Shown: positions 17,213 through 27,129 of the stretch, one piece after another
How positions within the stretch are numbered: position 1 is the stretch's first letter
Layout of the letters: each line of letters begins with the position of its first letter
NCBI GenBank assembly: GCA_024636675.1
Contig: JAGXGM010000077.1
Span: 1 to 59,338, forward strand
Direction: 5' to 3'
Source of the DNA: Hydrogenophilales bacterium
Lineage (GTDB): Bacteria > Pseudomonadota > Gammaproteobacteria > Burkholderiales > Thiobacillaceae
Length of the DNA stretch: 59,338 bases
The notes under the pieces: generated by a model
What the model saw: only the letters and a program-made list of their open reading frames with translations
Databases searched by the model: none
What the model was told of the DNA's origin: nothing
Position numbers and translations under genes: made by a program

Positions 17213-17869
17213 TCACGCGTCCGGCATCACCTGCGCAAAGCTGGTGATGGCGGTGAAGTCGCCGCATGCCTTGTGCGGCAGGCGCGAATCGGGGTTGCAT
17301 ACCGCCAGCAGTTGCGCGATGCCGTAGGCCTGCGCGCTTTTCAGCACCGGCAGGCTGTCGTCGACAAACAGGGTGCGCTGCCGGTCATACGGCTCGATCG
17401 CCTGCAGGCCCTGCCAGAAATCCGGGTGCTCCTTGGGCAGCCCGACCTGGTGGGATGAGATCAGCGCGTCGAAATAGGCATCGATGCGGGTTTCGCGCAT
17501 TTTCAGGTCGAGACTCTTGGGATGCGCATTGGTCGCCATCACCACCCGGCGCCCCGATGCCCGCAGCGCCTGCAGGAAGGCGGGCACGTCGGGCCGCACC
17601 GCGATCAGGTGGGCGACTTCCTCCTTCAGTTGCACGATATCGAGCGCGAGCTCGCTGCTCCAGAAATCCAGGCAGTACCAATTGAGCGTGCCGCTGTGGC
17701 GTTCGTAATGCGCGGTGAGGTGCGCGCGCGCCACTTCCGGCGCGAGGCCGTGGTATTCGGCATAGCGGCGCGGCATGTGCTCCAGCCAGAAATGGTTGTC
17801 GAAATAGAGGTCGAGCAGGGTGCCGTCCATGTCGAGCAGGACGGTGTCGACGCGCGACCAGTCGATCAT
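17213..17869 (-). CDS. HAD-family GMP/IMP nucleotidase, YrfG-like
   Basis: The product is 218 residues of the haloacid dehalogenase family. Motif I is VLLDMDGTLLDLYFDNHFW, closely resembling E. coli YrfG, and motif II lies in VVMATNAHPKSL. The lysine is in VGLPKEHPDFW and motif III is FVDDSLPVL. YrfG removes phosphate from GMP and IMP; this function is by similarity. Three starts are possible (GTG 17887, ATG 17884, ATG 17869) and none has a clear ribosome site. It follows rpoS closely, so it may be read through from it. Confidence 0.82.
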   Translation of the reverse strand: MIDWSRVDTVLLDMDGTLLDLYFDNHFWLEHMPRRYAEYHGLAPEVARAHLTAHYERHSGTLNWYCLDFWSSELALDIVQLKEEVAHLIAVRPDVPAFLQALRASGRRVVMATNAHPKSLDLKMRETRIDAYFDALISSHQVGLPKEHPDFWQGLQAIEPYDRQRTLFVDDSLPVLKSAQAYGIAQLLAVCNPDSRLPHKACGDFTAITSFAQVMPDA

Positions 17870-17888
17870 TGCAGCCGCAGGCATCACG

Positions 17889-18830
17889 TCAGAACAGTTC
17901 GTCTTTGGAGATGCCGCGCCGCCGCAGCGTCTGCCGCAGCACGCGCAGGGATTCCATCTGGATCTGCCGCACGCGTTCGCGGGTGACCTGCAGCTCCAGC
18001 GCCAGATCTTCCAGGGTGCAGGCCGCGCAGCCGTTCAGTCCGAACCGCCGCTCGATCACCCAGCGCTGTTTGTCGTTGAGATGGCCCAGCCATTCGTTGA
18101 CGTGGTGCCCGATTTCATCGAGCTGCAGTATTTCGTCCGGCAGGTGAGCGTTGTCGTCGGCGATCGCCTCGCCCAAGGACAGCGTGGGATCGACGTCGAG
18201 CGGCGCATCGAGCGAGGCCACCCGTTCGTTCAGCTGCATGATGCGGCGCACGTCCGCAACCGCATGTCCGGTCAGCGCGGCGATGTCGTCCGCGGATGCG
18301 TCGGTGACGCCGTGGGTTTCCAGATGGCGCCTGGCGCGCAGGTAGATGTTGAGTTCCTTGATGATGTGCACCGGCAGGCGGATGGTGCGCGACTGGTTCA
18401 TGATCGCGCGCTCGATGTTCTGGCGGATCCACCAGGTGGCGTAGGTGGAAAAGCGGAAACCACGCTCGGGGTCGAATTTTTCCAGCGCGTGGATCAGACC
18501 GAGATTGCCCTCCTCCACCAGGTCGAGCAGGGTCAGTCCGCGGTTGGTGTAATGCTTGGCAATGTTGACCACCAGCCGCAGGTTGCGCTCGATCATGGTC
18601 TGGCGCGCTTCGAAGTCGCCCTCGATCACGCGCCGCGCCAGCGCGACTTCCTCTGCCGCACTCAAGAGCGGCGCCTGGCCGATTTCGTTGAGATACAGCT
18701 GGGTGACGTCGACCTGGGTCTCGTCGAGGATGGCCGACGCCAGCTCCTCGCTGCTGTCTGCCCGCTGTGTGGCTTCGGCCTCTGACTCCTCGGGCAGGTC
18801 ATCCGATTCATTGCGGGGATCAGTGCTCAT
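17889..18830 (-). CDS. rpoS: RNA polymerase sigma factor RpoS
   Basis: The product is 313 residues. Region 1.2 is TQLYLNEIGQAPLLSAAEEVALARR. Region 2 contains NLRLVVNIAKHY, LDLVEEGNLGLIHALEKFDPERGFRFSTYATWWIRQ and is almost invariant. Regions 3 and 4 follow, with the helix-turn-helix LEDLALELQVTRERVRQIQ near the end. The position behind nlpD and the short acidic N-terminus distinguish it from RpoD. It directs transcription in stationary phase and general stress. Its ATG overlaps the nlpD stop (ATGA); in E. coli the main rpoS promoter lies inside nlpD, and the same is plausible here. Confidence 0.95.
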   Translation of the reverse strand: MSTDPRNESDDLPEESEAEATQRADSSEELASAILDETQVDVTQLYLNEIGQAPLLSAAEEVALARRVIEGDFEARQTMIERNLRLVVNIAKHYTNRGLTLLDLVEEGNLGLIHALEKFDPERGFRFSTYATWWIRQNIERAIMNQSRTIRLPVHIIKELNIYLRARRHLETHGVTDASADDIAALTGHAVADVRRIMQLNERVASLDAPLDVDPTLSLGEAIADDNAHLPDEILQLDEIGHHVNEWLGHLNDKQRWVIERRFGLNGCAACTLEDLALELQVTRERVRQIQMESLRVLRQTLRRRGISKDELF

Positions 18831-19780
18831 GAACGCTCCGGCAGATAGATCAGGGGATCGAGCGGTTTGCCATAACGGCGGATTTCAAAATGCAGTTTCA
18901 CCCGGTCGGCACCGCTGTCGCCCATCAGGGCGATCTTCTGCCCGGCGCTCACCGTGTCGCCCTCCTTCACCAGGATGGCCTCGTTATGCGCATAGGCCGA
19001 CAAGAATTCGCCCGCATGCTTGACGATCAGCAGCTGTCCATAGCCGCGCAGGCCGTTGCCGCTGTACACCACCTTGCCGGATGCCACCGCGACCACCGGC
19101 GCATTGCGCTTTCCGACAATGTCGATGCCCTTGCCGCCCGCGCGGCCAAAATGGCCGGCCAGCGTGCCTTCGGCTGGCCATAGCCAGTTCTCGACCAGCC
19201 CGCTTGCAGCCGGTGCAGGTGCAGGCGCCGCCGGCACCGCGGCGACCGGTGCCGGCCTGACCACGGCCGGCGCGACCACCGCCACCGGTGCACCCGACAC
19301 CCGCGCCCACTCGGCATCGGAATATGGCAGCAGCACCGCTTGCGGTTCGCGCAGTACCGGCGGCTCCGCCGGCGCATCCAGCGGGCGCGCAGTGGGTGCG
19401 GGCTCGTCGTCGAGCGGCTTGATTTCGACCGCATCCGGCGGCGGCGTCAGCCGCAGCACCTGGCCGACCAGAATGCGGTCGGGCGATTCAAGCCGGTTCC
19501 AGAGGGCGATCTCGCGGTAATCGAGGCCGTTGGCAAAGGCGATGGCATACAGCGTATTGCCGCGCTGCACGGTATGCAGGCCATTGGTGGACGGTGTGAT
19601 TTGCGGCGTGACGGGTGCGACTGGCGTGACGGGCGTGCGCGCCGGCCCCCGGTCGCTCACCGGCGCAGGCCCGGGCGAGGTGCAGGCGGCAAGCCCCAGC
19701 ACCAACATGCCCAGCCAGGCAACACGTACGCGCCTGCCGGCTGCCATCCCTATCACGCGAGCCCGGGCAGCCGTCTTCAT
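18827..19780 (-). CDS. nlpD: Lipoprotein NlpD, LysM plus degenerate M23 domain
   Basis: The product is 317 residues. A lipoprotein signal ends in LGLAAC. A LysM peptidoglycan-binding domain follows (HTVQRGNTLYAIAFANGLDYREIALWN). After a proline/alanine linker comes an M23/LytM domain (GKGIDIVGKRNAPVVAVASGKVVYSG to LHFEIRRYGKPLDPLIYLP). As in E. coli NlpD the first metal histidine is missing and the final HxH is reduced to LHFEI. It is therefore probably an activator of a cell-division amidase rather than an enzyme. The stop of pcm and this ATG share one base (TAATG). Confidence 0.93.
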   Translation of the reverse strand: MKTAARARVIGMAAGRRVRVAWLGMLVLGLAACTSPGPAPVSDRGPARTPVTPVAPVTPQITPSTNGLHTVQRGNTLYAIAFANGLDYREIALWNRLESPDRILVGQVLRLTPPPDAVEIKPLDDEPAPTARPLDAPAEPPVLREPQAVLLPYSDAEWARVSGAPVAVVAPAVVRPAPVAAVPAAPAPAPAASGLVENWLWPAEGTLAGHFGRAGGKGIDIVGKRNAPVVAVASGKVVYSGNGLRGYGQLLIVKHAGEFLSAYAHNEAILVKEGDTVSAGQKIALMGDSGADRVKLHFEIRRYGKPLDPLIYLPERS

Positions 19781-20460
19781 TACGCCACCCCGGGCAGCAG
19801 GGGAACGAACTTCACCCCTTCGAGCAGGCACTCGGTGAATGCATCGCCTTGGCGTTCCATCACGCACAATGTCTGCGTGGCATGGCCGAGCGGCATCACC
19901 AGGCGCCCGCCGTCGGCCAGTTGTGCCAGCAGGGCCTGCGGCACCTCGGCAAACGCGGCCGCAATCACGATGGCGTCGAACGGCGCGAAATCCTTCGCTC
20001 CATGCATACCGTCGCCGTGCTTGGGCTTGACGTTGTTGACCCGAAGTTCGCGCAGCCGCACGCGCGTCCGGCCGACCAGCGCGGCGATGCGCTCCATCGA
20101 CACCACCTCGCGCGCCAGCTTGCCCAGCACTGCGGCCTGATAGCCGCAGCCGAGCCCGATTTCCAGCACGCGTCCGAGCGCCCGGCCCTGGCTGTTCTCG
20201 CCATGGCGCGCCAGTTCGGCCATGCGCGCCACGATGTAAGGGTTGGAAATAGTCTGGCCGAAGCCGATCGGCAATGCATTGTCCTCGTAGGCGCGCGACT
20301 CCAGCGCCTGGTCGACGAACAGGTGGCGCGGCACCATGCCCATCGCCGACAGCACGATCTCGTCGCGGATGCCCTGCTCGCGCAGGCGCTCGATCATGCG
20401 GTCGCGGGTGCGTGCCGAGGTCATGCCGATACCGGCGCGCGGGTTCAGGATTTCAGCCAT
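19780..20460 (-). CDS. pcm: Protein-L-isoaspartate O-methyltransferase
   Basis: The product is 226 residues. The SAM-binding motif is [19 protein letters not shown]. Upstream is the family signature [21 protein letters not shown], and [32 protein letters not shown] follows. It methylates isoaspartyl residues in aged proteins so that they can be repaired, a stationary-phase function that fits its place in the rpoS cluster. ATG 20460 overlaps surE by 16 bases. ATG 20424 ([10 protein letters not shown]) is an alternative closer to the E. coli N-terminus. Confidence 0.94.
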   Translation of the reverse strand: MAEILNPRAGIGMTSARTRDRMIERLREQGIRDEIVLSAMGMVPRHLFVDQALESRAYEDNALPIGFGQTISNPYIVARMAELARHGENSQGRALGRVLEIGLGCGYQAAVLGKLAREVVSMERIAALVGRTRVRLRELRVNNVKPKHGDGMHGAKDFAPFDAIVIAAAFAEVPQALLAQLADGGRLVMPLGHATQTLCVMERQGDAFTECLLEGVKFVPLLPGVA

Positions 20461-21188
20461 GCGTTCACGCTGTCCATCTGGCTGAAACGGGTCAAGTCCA
20501 TTTGCAGCGGGGTGATCGAAACGAAGCCGTTGGCGATGGCATGGAAATCGGTGCCCTCGCCGGCGTCCTGCGCCAGGCCTGCCGCACCCACCCAGTACAC
20601 GGTCTGACCGCGCGGGTTGGTGGTTTTCACGACAGATTCGGCCTTGTGGCGCTTGCCCAGCCGGGTCACGCTGAGGCCTTTCAGATCGGCCCAGTCTCGA
20701 TCCGGCACATTGACGTTGAGCAGCATCGGTTCGGTCGGCGGCTGCGCCTGGATGCGCTGCACCAGTTCGACCACCACGCGCGCGGCGGCGTCGAAGTGCA
20801 GGGCATTGTGATTGGCGAGCGAGACCGCGATCGACGGGATGCCGAGCAGATAGCCTTCGGTCGCGGCAGCCACGGTGCCGGAGTAGATGGTGTCATCCCC
20901 CATGTTGGCACCGTGGTTGATGCCGGAAATCACCATGTCCGGCATGTGATCGAGCATGCCGGTGACGGCCAGATGCACGCAGTCGGTCGGGGTGCCGTTG
21001 ACGTAATAAAAGCCGCTCGGGGCCTGGCGCAGCATCAGCGGACGGTCGAGCGTGAGCGAATTGGAGGCGCCGCTGCGGTCGCGTTCGGGCGCCACCACGG
21101 TAATGTCGGCCAGTTGGGCAAGCGCTTGCGCCAGCGCAGCCAGGCCAGGCGCGAAATAGCCGTCGTCGTTGGAGAGCAGGATACGCAT
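20445..21188 (-). CDS. surE: 5'/3'-nucleotidase SurE
   Basis: The product is 247 residues, normal for SurE. It opens with [15 protein letters not shown], where the paired aspartates bind the metal, followed by [19 protein letters not shown]. The [10 protein letters not shown] and [23 protein letters not shown] motifs complete the active site. It removes phosphate from nucleoside monophosphates in stationary phase. It heads the surE-pcm-nlpD-rpoS run. On the minus strand upstream a -10-like TAGAAT is seen near 21260, with no good -35. The 216-base gap up to tamB holds no other gene. Confidence 0.95.
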   Translation of the reverse strand: MRILLSNDDGYFAPGLAALAQALAQLADITVVAPERDRSGASNSLTLDRPLMLRQAPSGFYYVNGTPTDCVHLAVTGMLDHMPDMVISGINHGANMGDDTIYSGTVAAATEGYLLGIPSIAVSLANHNALHFDAAARVVVELVQRIQAQPPTEPMLLNVNVPDRDWADLKGLSVTRLGKRHKAESVVKTTNPRGQTVYWVGAAGLAQDAGEGTDFHAIANGFVSITPLQMDLTRFSQMDSVNAWLKS

Positions 21189-21404
21189 CAGCGGCCGCCT
21201 CCGGACAGGGCAGGCAATCGGTACAGGGAACTCATGGCGGGGATGCGAGCGTCACACATGCGCCTGATTCTACCATCCCGATTTGATCGACTCAGCCTGC
21301 AAGCCGCATATCCATCCGCGAAGCGCTGGCACAACGCACAGCGGGTGGGGCGGGAGAGCACGATGGCAAGCAGGCGCTTGCGCGCCTTTCCAGTGTGTCC
21401 GGTT

Positions 21405-24400
21405 TCAGTCGTATTCCCGGGTGTAGAACGCGTCAAAACTGCTGCTCTGCTGGCCGGCCTGCGCTTCAAGCCGCACGCGCGACGACAGCTGGTAGACCAC
21501 CTTGACCACCTGGCTCAGTCCGTCGAAGCTCTGCTCGAAAATCAGCATCGTTCGCGAGGACAAGCGTTTGCCGATACTGACCACGGCGCTGGAGAGATCA
21601 TCGCCCTCGCCCGCACGCACGCCGAAGCTTTCGATGCCCAGCGCCTCGGCAAGCTGCGCCTGCGTACCCACTGATTCCGCCTGCCCCAGCAGCGCGCCGG
21701 CGGCGATCTGGAGCAGCGCAAATTCCTGCTGCCCCCCCGTTTCCAGGCCATGCCCCAGCACCAGCCAGGAGAGCTTCTCGGTATCCGGCAACGGCGGATC
21801 GGAATACAGCGTCACCCGCGGACGCTGCACCGTCCCGCTGACCTGCACGCCAGCGGTGACCGTGGGCGTCTCGCGCACCGCCAGGACATCGATCCCCGGG
21901 TTGTCGATCGGGCCGACGAAGCTGAGTATGCCGCGCTCGATGTCGAGAGATTGCCCATAGGCGGCATAGCGCCCCTCCACCACCTGGATACGCCCTTCGG
22001 CGCGCAGGACTTCGTTCACTGTGTACACGCGCAGCTGGCCGCCCAGGCGCGCGTCGAGTCCGGCGCCCTCGAACAGGAAATCGTCGCCCAGATTGAGCTT
22101 GAGATCGAGCTGCAGCGGGATGCGCCGGGCAGTGGACTTTTCGCGCGGCGGGCGGCCGACGATGACGACGTCATCCGAAAGCGTGGGACGACTGGCTTCC
22201 GGGATTTCGATGCGGGCGCGGTCCGCGGTGAGCTCACCCGTGAGCTGCAGTCGCTTCTGGCTGAGGTTGAGGCGGGTCATGCCAGAAACAATCACGCGGC
22301 GGTCGCTGCGGTTGGTGATGGAAAATTTTTCGAAAGTGAGCGCAAGGCTGGCCTGCGGGTCTCGAAGTTGTGCCTCCCCGCTCAATACGATGCGCCCGCT
22401 TTGCCCGGTCAGCACGCCCTCCTGCACCCGCACGCGATCGTCGGCCAGAATGAGCTTGAGGGTACCGCCGGTGATCGACACGCCTTCCTCGGGCATGGCA
22501 AAACGGATCTGGCTGGCATCGATTCGGCCCTCGATGTGCGGCGCCGCCAGACTGCCGCTGCCCGCAAGCTGCGCATCGAGGCGGGCGTCGGCCCGGATGC
22601 CGACCGGAAGAAAGGGCCGGAGCAGACTCAGATCGGGCACGTCGAGCTGCGCCGTCCACGCCAGCGGCGCTGTGCGCGGCAGGGTGAAGAAGGCGCCCTC
22701 GCGCAGCAGCGTCGCCTGGCCATTGGCGCGCAGCTGGCCGGCTTCGCGACTGGCCACCTCGATGTGAGCCGTGACACGGCTGTCCTCGGCGTCGAGGTTG
22801 AGCACCAGCGTCGTCAGGCCCAGATTCTGCGCCGGATCCTTCATCCGCACATCGCCCGACTGGCGACGCAGCCGCAGCCGGCCGTCGAGGCTGTCACCGG
22901 CACGCAGATTCCAGTCGCCATCGACCCTGAGGTCGGTGGTGAACAGCGGGGCGGTTTCCAGCAGCGCCAGCAGCGGCGCCAGCGGCAGGTTGGCGAGCGC
23001 GCCACGGCTGGCCAGCTGCGCACCCTGGCGGCTGAACTGCTCGACGTTCAGGCGGCCGCCCGCCAGCGTCAACGCCAGATCGCTCACCTGCTGCCGTTCG
23101 CGCGACAGCAGCAGGGTGGCAGGCGCTGTCAATTGCATCGGCCAGGGTCCCTGCGCCGCGGCCTGAGTCAGCTGACCGCGCCAGACCTGACCCTCATCCA
23201 GCCCGCCCGTCAGGCTCGCCGTCACCCGCCAGTCAGGCATGCGGGCGTCGAGCGTCAGGGTGTGGGCATTGCGGCGGCCCTGCAGGTTCGCGCCAATTGT
23301 GCTCAGGCGCTGTCCGGCCAGTGTCACCCCGCGCGCGTCGAGCTGGCCGCTGAACGTGCCGTTGGCAGCGGCCTGCAGATCGAGTTGCAGGTTCAGCGCG
23401 TCGACAGCGATGTCGCCCGGCAGGCGCAGGCCGCTGGCGGCCACCACCGCCTCGATCTGCGGCTGGCCAGGGTCGCCGCTGACGCTGCCGCGGCTGGTCA
23501 GGCGCCCGGCCAGGCCGAGCTTGAGGCGCGCCAGCGCGGGCGCGTCGATGTCCCAGTTGAGGCGGTCGCCGGCGCGGCCAAAGGCGCCCTTCAGCGTGGC
23601 CAGATTGCCGGCCAGATTGAGGTCGATGTCGGCATCGGCCAGATGCCGGCCTTCGATGCGCAGCCGGCCCCGGCCACTGACCGGACGGCCTTCGAGCTTG
23701 CCCGGCGGCAGGGTGAACTCGCTTTGCAGGCGCAGCTCGGGCAGCAGCACGCCGCTCGCTTCCCCGCGCGCATTCAGCCGCCCGCGCGGAAATTTTCCGA
23801 AGCGCGCCGGGTTGATCTGCGTGGCGTCGAACTCGGCGGAAAACGCACGGCCGGCATCGAGCTGCAGTTCGCCCTGCGCGGTCAGGCGCCCTGCCTGGCC
23901 GCTGAAGCTCATCGATTCCAGCCGCAGGGCCGCGTCGGCATGCGTGAGCTTGAAGTGGCCCTGCCCCCAGGTCTCGCTGACCTCGCCGCTGAGCGTCTGG
24001 CGTGCCGCGTCGCCCACCAGTTGCAAAACCGTGCGCATGCGGGTGGCATTGAGGTCGCTGTGCAGCCCGGCCAGGTTGAGGCGCGGGCTTTCCAGATTCA
24101 CCGTAAAGCGGCCGTCACGCCACTGGCCGTCACCGGCAAATTGCCCGGCCGCACCGAGATCGATGGCCAGCGAACTGAAGTCGGCCTGGGCGGCGTCGCC
24201 CAGCACCGCGCCGGTGAGGTTGGCCAGCGGCAGGCGTTCCTGGTCGAGCCGCCCCGCCAGCCGATTGGACAGGCTGAAAGTGCCGAGCAGGCGCTCGCCC
24301 GGCAGGCCCTCGAACACGCCGGAAAATGCCAGGTCGGCGACGGGCACATCCGCCACGAACTGGCGTGGGTTGATGCCCTCGCCGGCCACCAGCAGCCGGG

Positions 24401-25133
24401 GCAAACGCACTTTTGCAAACGGCGCCACCGCGCCGCTGGCAAGCAAACGCATGCCTTCGGCTGTGGCATTCAGCTGGAACGCGAACGCGGCCAGCGCCCC
24501 CGTCAGTTCGAGCCTTGCCGTCACCGGTAGCGGCTCACGCTGCGTCGCGTCGATCCGGCCCTGCAGGGCAAACGGCGCGTCCTTGCCGAGTTCGAACTGC
24601 CCGCTGACGTCCGCCCAGGGCGTCTCCAGCGTGGCCCCGCTCAGCCGGTAGCGCTCGCCGGTGCCGTCGAGACGGGCCTTGAAATCACGGAACGTCAGGG
24701 ACGCGCCCGCCTCGCCGATATCCAGCCGGGCCAGATCGATCGCATGCACCCGCACGTCAAACGGCAGGCGCAGGCTGTCGGGCGGCTCGGGCGGCGCCGG
24801 CTCCTTTTTCAGGGTGATTACCCGAATGGTCTGCGCCGCCAGCAGATCGACCTCGATGCGGCGCTGCCACAGCGCGCGCGGCTGCCATTCCAGATGCAGC
24901 TTTTCAATCTCGATGCGTTGGGTGTCGGTGACGAGGGTCAATTTTCGAATGTCGAGCGGCGCCCCGAGGTGGCCGTCGACGCCTTCGAATTTCAGCCGTT
25001 CGCCGCTCAGCGTCGTCACCGTTTGCGTCAGCCAGCGAAACCCGCTGGCGGTCGTCGCCAGATACGCGCCCGCTGCCACCAGCGCCGCCAGCAAGACCAG
25101 CAACGTGGCCAGGCTCCAGCCGACGCGCCTCAA
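21405..25133 (-). CDS. tamB: Translocation and assembly module protein TamB
   Basis: The product is about 1242 residues. It starts with an inner-membrane anchor (GWSLATLLVLLAALVAAGAYL), has a very long region of repetitive beta strands spanning the periplasm, and ends in the conserved DUF490/TamB domain with the final FDAFYTREYD. It works with TamA in outer-membrane protein insertion and lipid transport between membranes. No ATG or GTG lies near the anchor. TTG 25133, which overlaps the tamA stop as TTGA, is the best start. The frame stays open upstream, but that part only mirrors tamA in another frame. Confidence 0.9.
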   Translation of the reverse strand: MRRVGWSLATLLVLLAALVAAGAYLATTASGFRWLTQTVTTLSGERLKFEGVDGHLGAPLDIRKLTLVTDTQRIEIEKLHLEWQPRALWQRRIEVDLLAAQTIRVITLKKEPAPPEPPDSLRLPFDVRVHAIDLARLDIGEAGASLTFRDFKARLDGTGERYRLSGATLETPWADVSGQFELGKDAPFALQGRIDATQREPLPVTARLELTGALAAFAFQLNATAEGMRLLASGAVAPFAKVRLPRLLVAGEGINPRQFVADVPVADLAFSGVFEGLPGERLLGTFSLSNRLAGRLDQERLPLANLTGAVLGDAAQADFSSLAIDLGAAGQFAGDGQWRDGRFTVNLESPRLNLAGLHSDLNATRMRTVLQLVGDAARQTLSGEVSETWGQGHFKLTHADAALRLESMSFSGQAGRLTAQGELQLDAGRAFSAEFDATQINPARFGKFPRGRLNARGEASGVLLPELRLQSEFTLPPGKLEGRPVSGRGRLRIEGRHLADADIDLNLAGNLATLKGAFGRAGDRLNWDIDAPALARLKLGLAGRLTSRGSVSGDPGQPQIEAVVAASGLRLPGDIAVDALNLQLDLQAAANGTFSGQLDARGVTLAGQRLSTIGANLQGRRNAHTLTLDARMPDWRVTASLTGGLDEGQVWRGQLTQAAAQGPWPMQLTAPATLLLSRERQQVSDLALTLAGGRLNVEQFSRQGAQLASRGALANLPLAPLLALLETAPLFTTDLRVDGDWNLRAGDSLDGRLRLRRQSGDVRMKDPAQNLGLTTLVLNLDAEDSRVTAHIEVASREAGQLRANGQATLLREGAFFTLPRTAPLAWTAQLDVPDLSLLRPFLPVGIRADARLDAQLAGSGSLAAPHIEGRIDASQIRFAMPEEGVSITGGTLKLILADDRVRVQEGVLTGQSGRIVLSGEAQLRDPQASLALTFEKFSITNRSDRRVIVSGMTRLNLSQKRLQLTGELTADRARIEIPEASRPTLSDDVVIVGRPPREKSTARRIPLQLDLKLNLGDDFLFEGAGLDARLGGQLRVYTVNEVLRAEGRIQVVEGRYAAYGQSLDIERGILSFVGPIDNPGIDVLAVRETPTVTAGVQVSGTVQRPRVTLYSDPPLPDTEKLSWLVLGHGLETGGQQEFALLQIAAGALLGQAESVGTQAQLAEALGIESFGVRAGEGDDLSSAVVSIGKRLSSRTMLIFEQSFDGLSQVVKVVYQLSSRVRLEAQAGQQSSSFDAFYTREYD

Positions 25134-26902
25134 AACGACACCCCAAGCGAGAAATGCAGGCGGAATTCGTCGGTGGCCTCGCCGTACGCCAGGTCGAGGT
25201 TGATCGGCCCGACCGGTGAGCGGTAGCGCGCGCCGACGCCATAACCGAACGCAGGAGACAGGTCGCCGCGGCTGTCGGCCGCATCGCCCGCATCGACGAA
25301 CACGGCCATGCCCCAGTTGCCTTCGAAGAAATGGTGGTATTCGACGCTGCCGGTGGCCAGATGGCGCACCGAAACCACCCCGCCGTCCAGCGTGCGCCCC
25401 AGACTCTGATAGGCGTAGCCGCGCACCGAGTTGTCGCCGCCGGCACGGAACAGGAAATCGGTAGGGATGCCGTCGCGCGTCTGTGCCAGCACGCTGCCGA
25501 GTTCGCCGCGCAGAATCAGGCGACCGTTGTCGCCGGCGCGGAAGAAATGGGTGTGGCGACCATACAGACGGATGAAGCTGGTATCGGACAACAAAGCCTC
25601 GGACGCGCCGCCGCCCTGCAGCGTGAGCACATAGCCACGCCGCGGATAGAAGGCGCGCCCGATCGTGCGCTGCGTCCACGCGTAGTTGGCGGTCAGCGCC
25701 CGATTGCGCACGTCCAGCACGTCGGCGATGGTCTGCTGTTCAATCTGGTATTGCAGCGACAGCGTGGCTTCAATCTGGCCGCGCGTGCGGCTGCGCTTGG
25801 CCGCCAGCACGGTGGAGCGCGTTTCCTGCCCCTCGATGTCTTCCTGCTTGAGTTGCAGACCCAGACTGTTTTCATAGCCATTGGCGTTGCGCGGCCAGGC
25901 CAGCTCCGCCGCCCCGGTCTGCCGCTCGGTTTCCAGGCGCGCATCCAGATCAAGGCGCAACCCGCGATTCAGGATGTCGCGATGTGTCCACGACACCTGT
26001 ACCCGTGCGCCGGTGTCGGTGCTGACGCCGGCGCCGACGCTGAACAGCTTTTCCGGCCGCTCGACCACATTCACCCGCACCGGCACGGCCGCCGCCAGCG
26101 CCGGATCGGGCTCGATGTGCACCGTGGCCTGCGCGTAATAGCCGCTCATATCCAATGCCGCCTGGTAGTCCAGCAGGTCCTGCTGGCGATATGGCTGGCC
26201 CGGCTTCAGCGGGCTCAGGTTGCGGATGATCGACTCGGGATAACGCTGACTGCCGCTGATCACCGGTTCGCCGTAAAAAAATGCCGGCCCACTGTCCACC
26301 GTCACCGTCAAATCTGCCGCCTGCGCCGCCGGATTAATGCGCGCCTCGCTCGCTGCCAGATGGGCCGCCGGATAGCGAATGGTCAGCAGCGGTCGCAGCA
26401 CTGCCACCTTGGCGACATCCCAGTCGGCCTGGCGAAACGGCATTTCCGGCTGCAGCGTGAAACTGCGCTCGGCGCGCTCGCGCAGGCGCGCGCCACGTCC
26501 CTCCGCCTTGGCCAGCGCCCCGGCAAAGTCGATATTTACCGTACGGACCAGGGTGCGCGGCCCTGGCGCCACCGCATAGCGCAGCACCCAGTCATCTCCC
26601 ACCTGCGTCATGCTGCTGTCGATCTGCGGCGAGAAATATCCCTCTGTCGCCAGCAGTTCGCGCGCAGTGTCCTCGCTCACGCTGCGCAGCCGTGCCACTT
26701 CCGCCTCGTCCAGCGGCTCGCCCATCCGTGCGGCACGCGCCGCTTCCAGGTACTGGACCAGCAGCGGCTTGAGTTCATCCGGCGCCTCCACCTCCACCGT
26801 CAGGGCGTGCGCCGGCATCGCGCACAGCACGGCAAGAAACGTCAGGATTCTGAAAAGGGGAGAAGGCAAAACAGCCCGCACAAATGAAGTCGTCAGCTTC
26901 AT
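25130..26902 (-). CDS. tamA: Outer membrane assembly protein TamA (BamA family)
   Basis: The product is 590 residues. A signal peptide ends near MPAHA. Three POTRA domains are expected up to about residue 270, where GPAFFYGEPVISGSQRYPESIIRNLSPLKPGQPYRQQDLLDYQ is characteristic. A 16-strand barrel follows, with the GRAFYPRRGYVL segment and the lid-locking motif FLFRAGGDNSVRGYAYQSLGR. The protein ends in LHFSLGVSF with a terminal phenylalanine. It pairs with TamB. ATG 26902 begins the signal peptide. Between it and the CMD gene are 227 bases with no recognisable gene or clear terminator. Confidence 0.92.
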   Translation of the reverse strand: MKLTTSFVRAVLPSPLFRILTFLAVLCAMPAHALTVEVEAPDELKPLLVQYLEAARAARMGEPLDEAEVARLRSVSEDTARELLATEGYFSPQIDSSMTQVGDDWVLRYAVAPGPRTLVRTVNIDFAGALAKAEGRGARLRERAERSFTLQPEMPFRQADWDVAKVAVLRPLLTIRYPAAHLAASEARINPAAQAADLTVTVDSGPAFFYGEPVISGSQRYPESIIRNLSPLKPGQPYRQQDLLDYQAALDMSGYYAQATVHIEPDPALAAAVPVRVNVVERPEKLFSVGAGVSTDTGARVQVSWTHRDILNRGLRLDLDARLETERQTGAAELAWPRNANGYENSLGLQLKQEDIEGQETRSTVLAAKRSRTRGQIEATLSLQYQIEQQTIADVLDVRNRALTANYAWTQRTIGRAFYPRRGYVLTLQGGGASEALLSDTSFIRLYGRHTHFFRAGDNGRLILRGELGSVLAQTRDGIPTDFLFRAGGDNSVRGYAYQSLGRTLDGGVVSVRHLATGSVEYHHFFEGNWGMAVFVDAGDAADSRGDLSPAFGYGVGARYRSPVGPINLDLAYGEATDEFRLHFSLGVSF

Positions 26903-27129
26903 TCTAGGGGGTGCGTTGAAATCGGCTAAAAACCATGAGTGGAATAAGCAGACGGATACGATCGAGAGATTGGCGCCGAGGGGCCGGTGCCGGCCATAAC
27001 CGGCGGGTCGGTGCTTGGGTCGAACGTCTTAAATCATGCCTTTTCCAGACAGACAATCGTGCGTGCTCAGCAGACAGCGGAAACATGTCGTACTCACGAA
27101 CGGCCTGAGCGCAGCGTCGGGATCATGTT

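Noticed and set aside
25134-25679. A 180-residue N-terminal extension of TamB
   Set aside because: It only reads tamA in another frame and lacks any TamB similarity; the membrane anchor begins after 25133.
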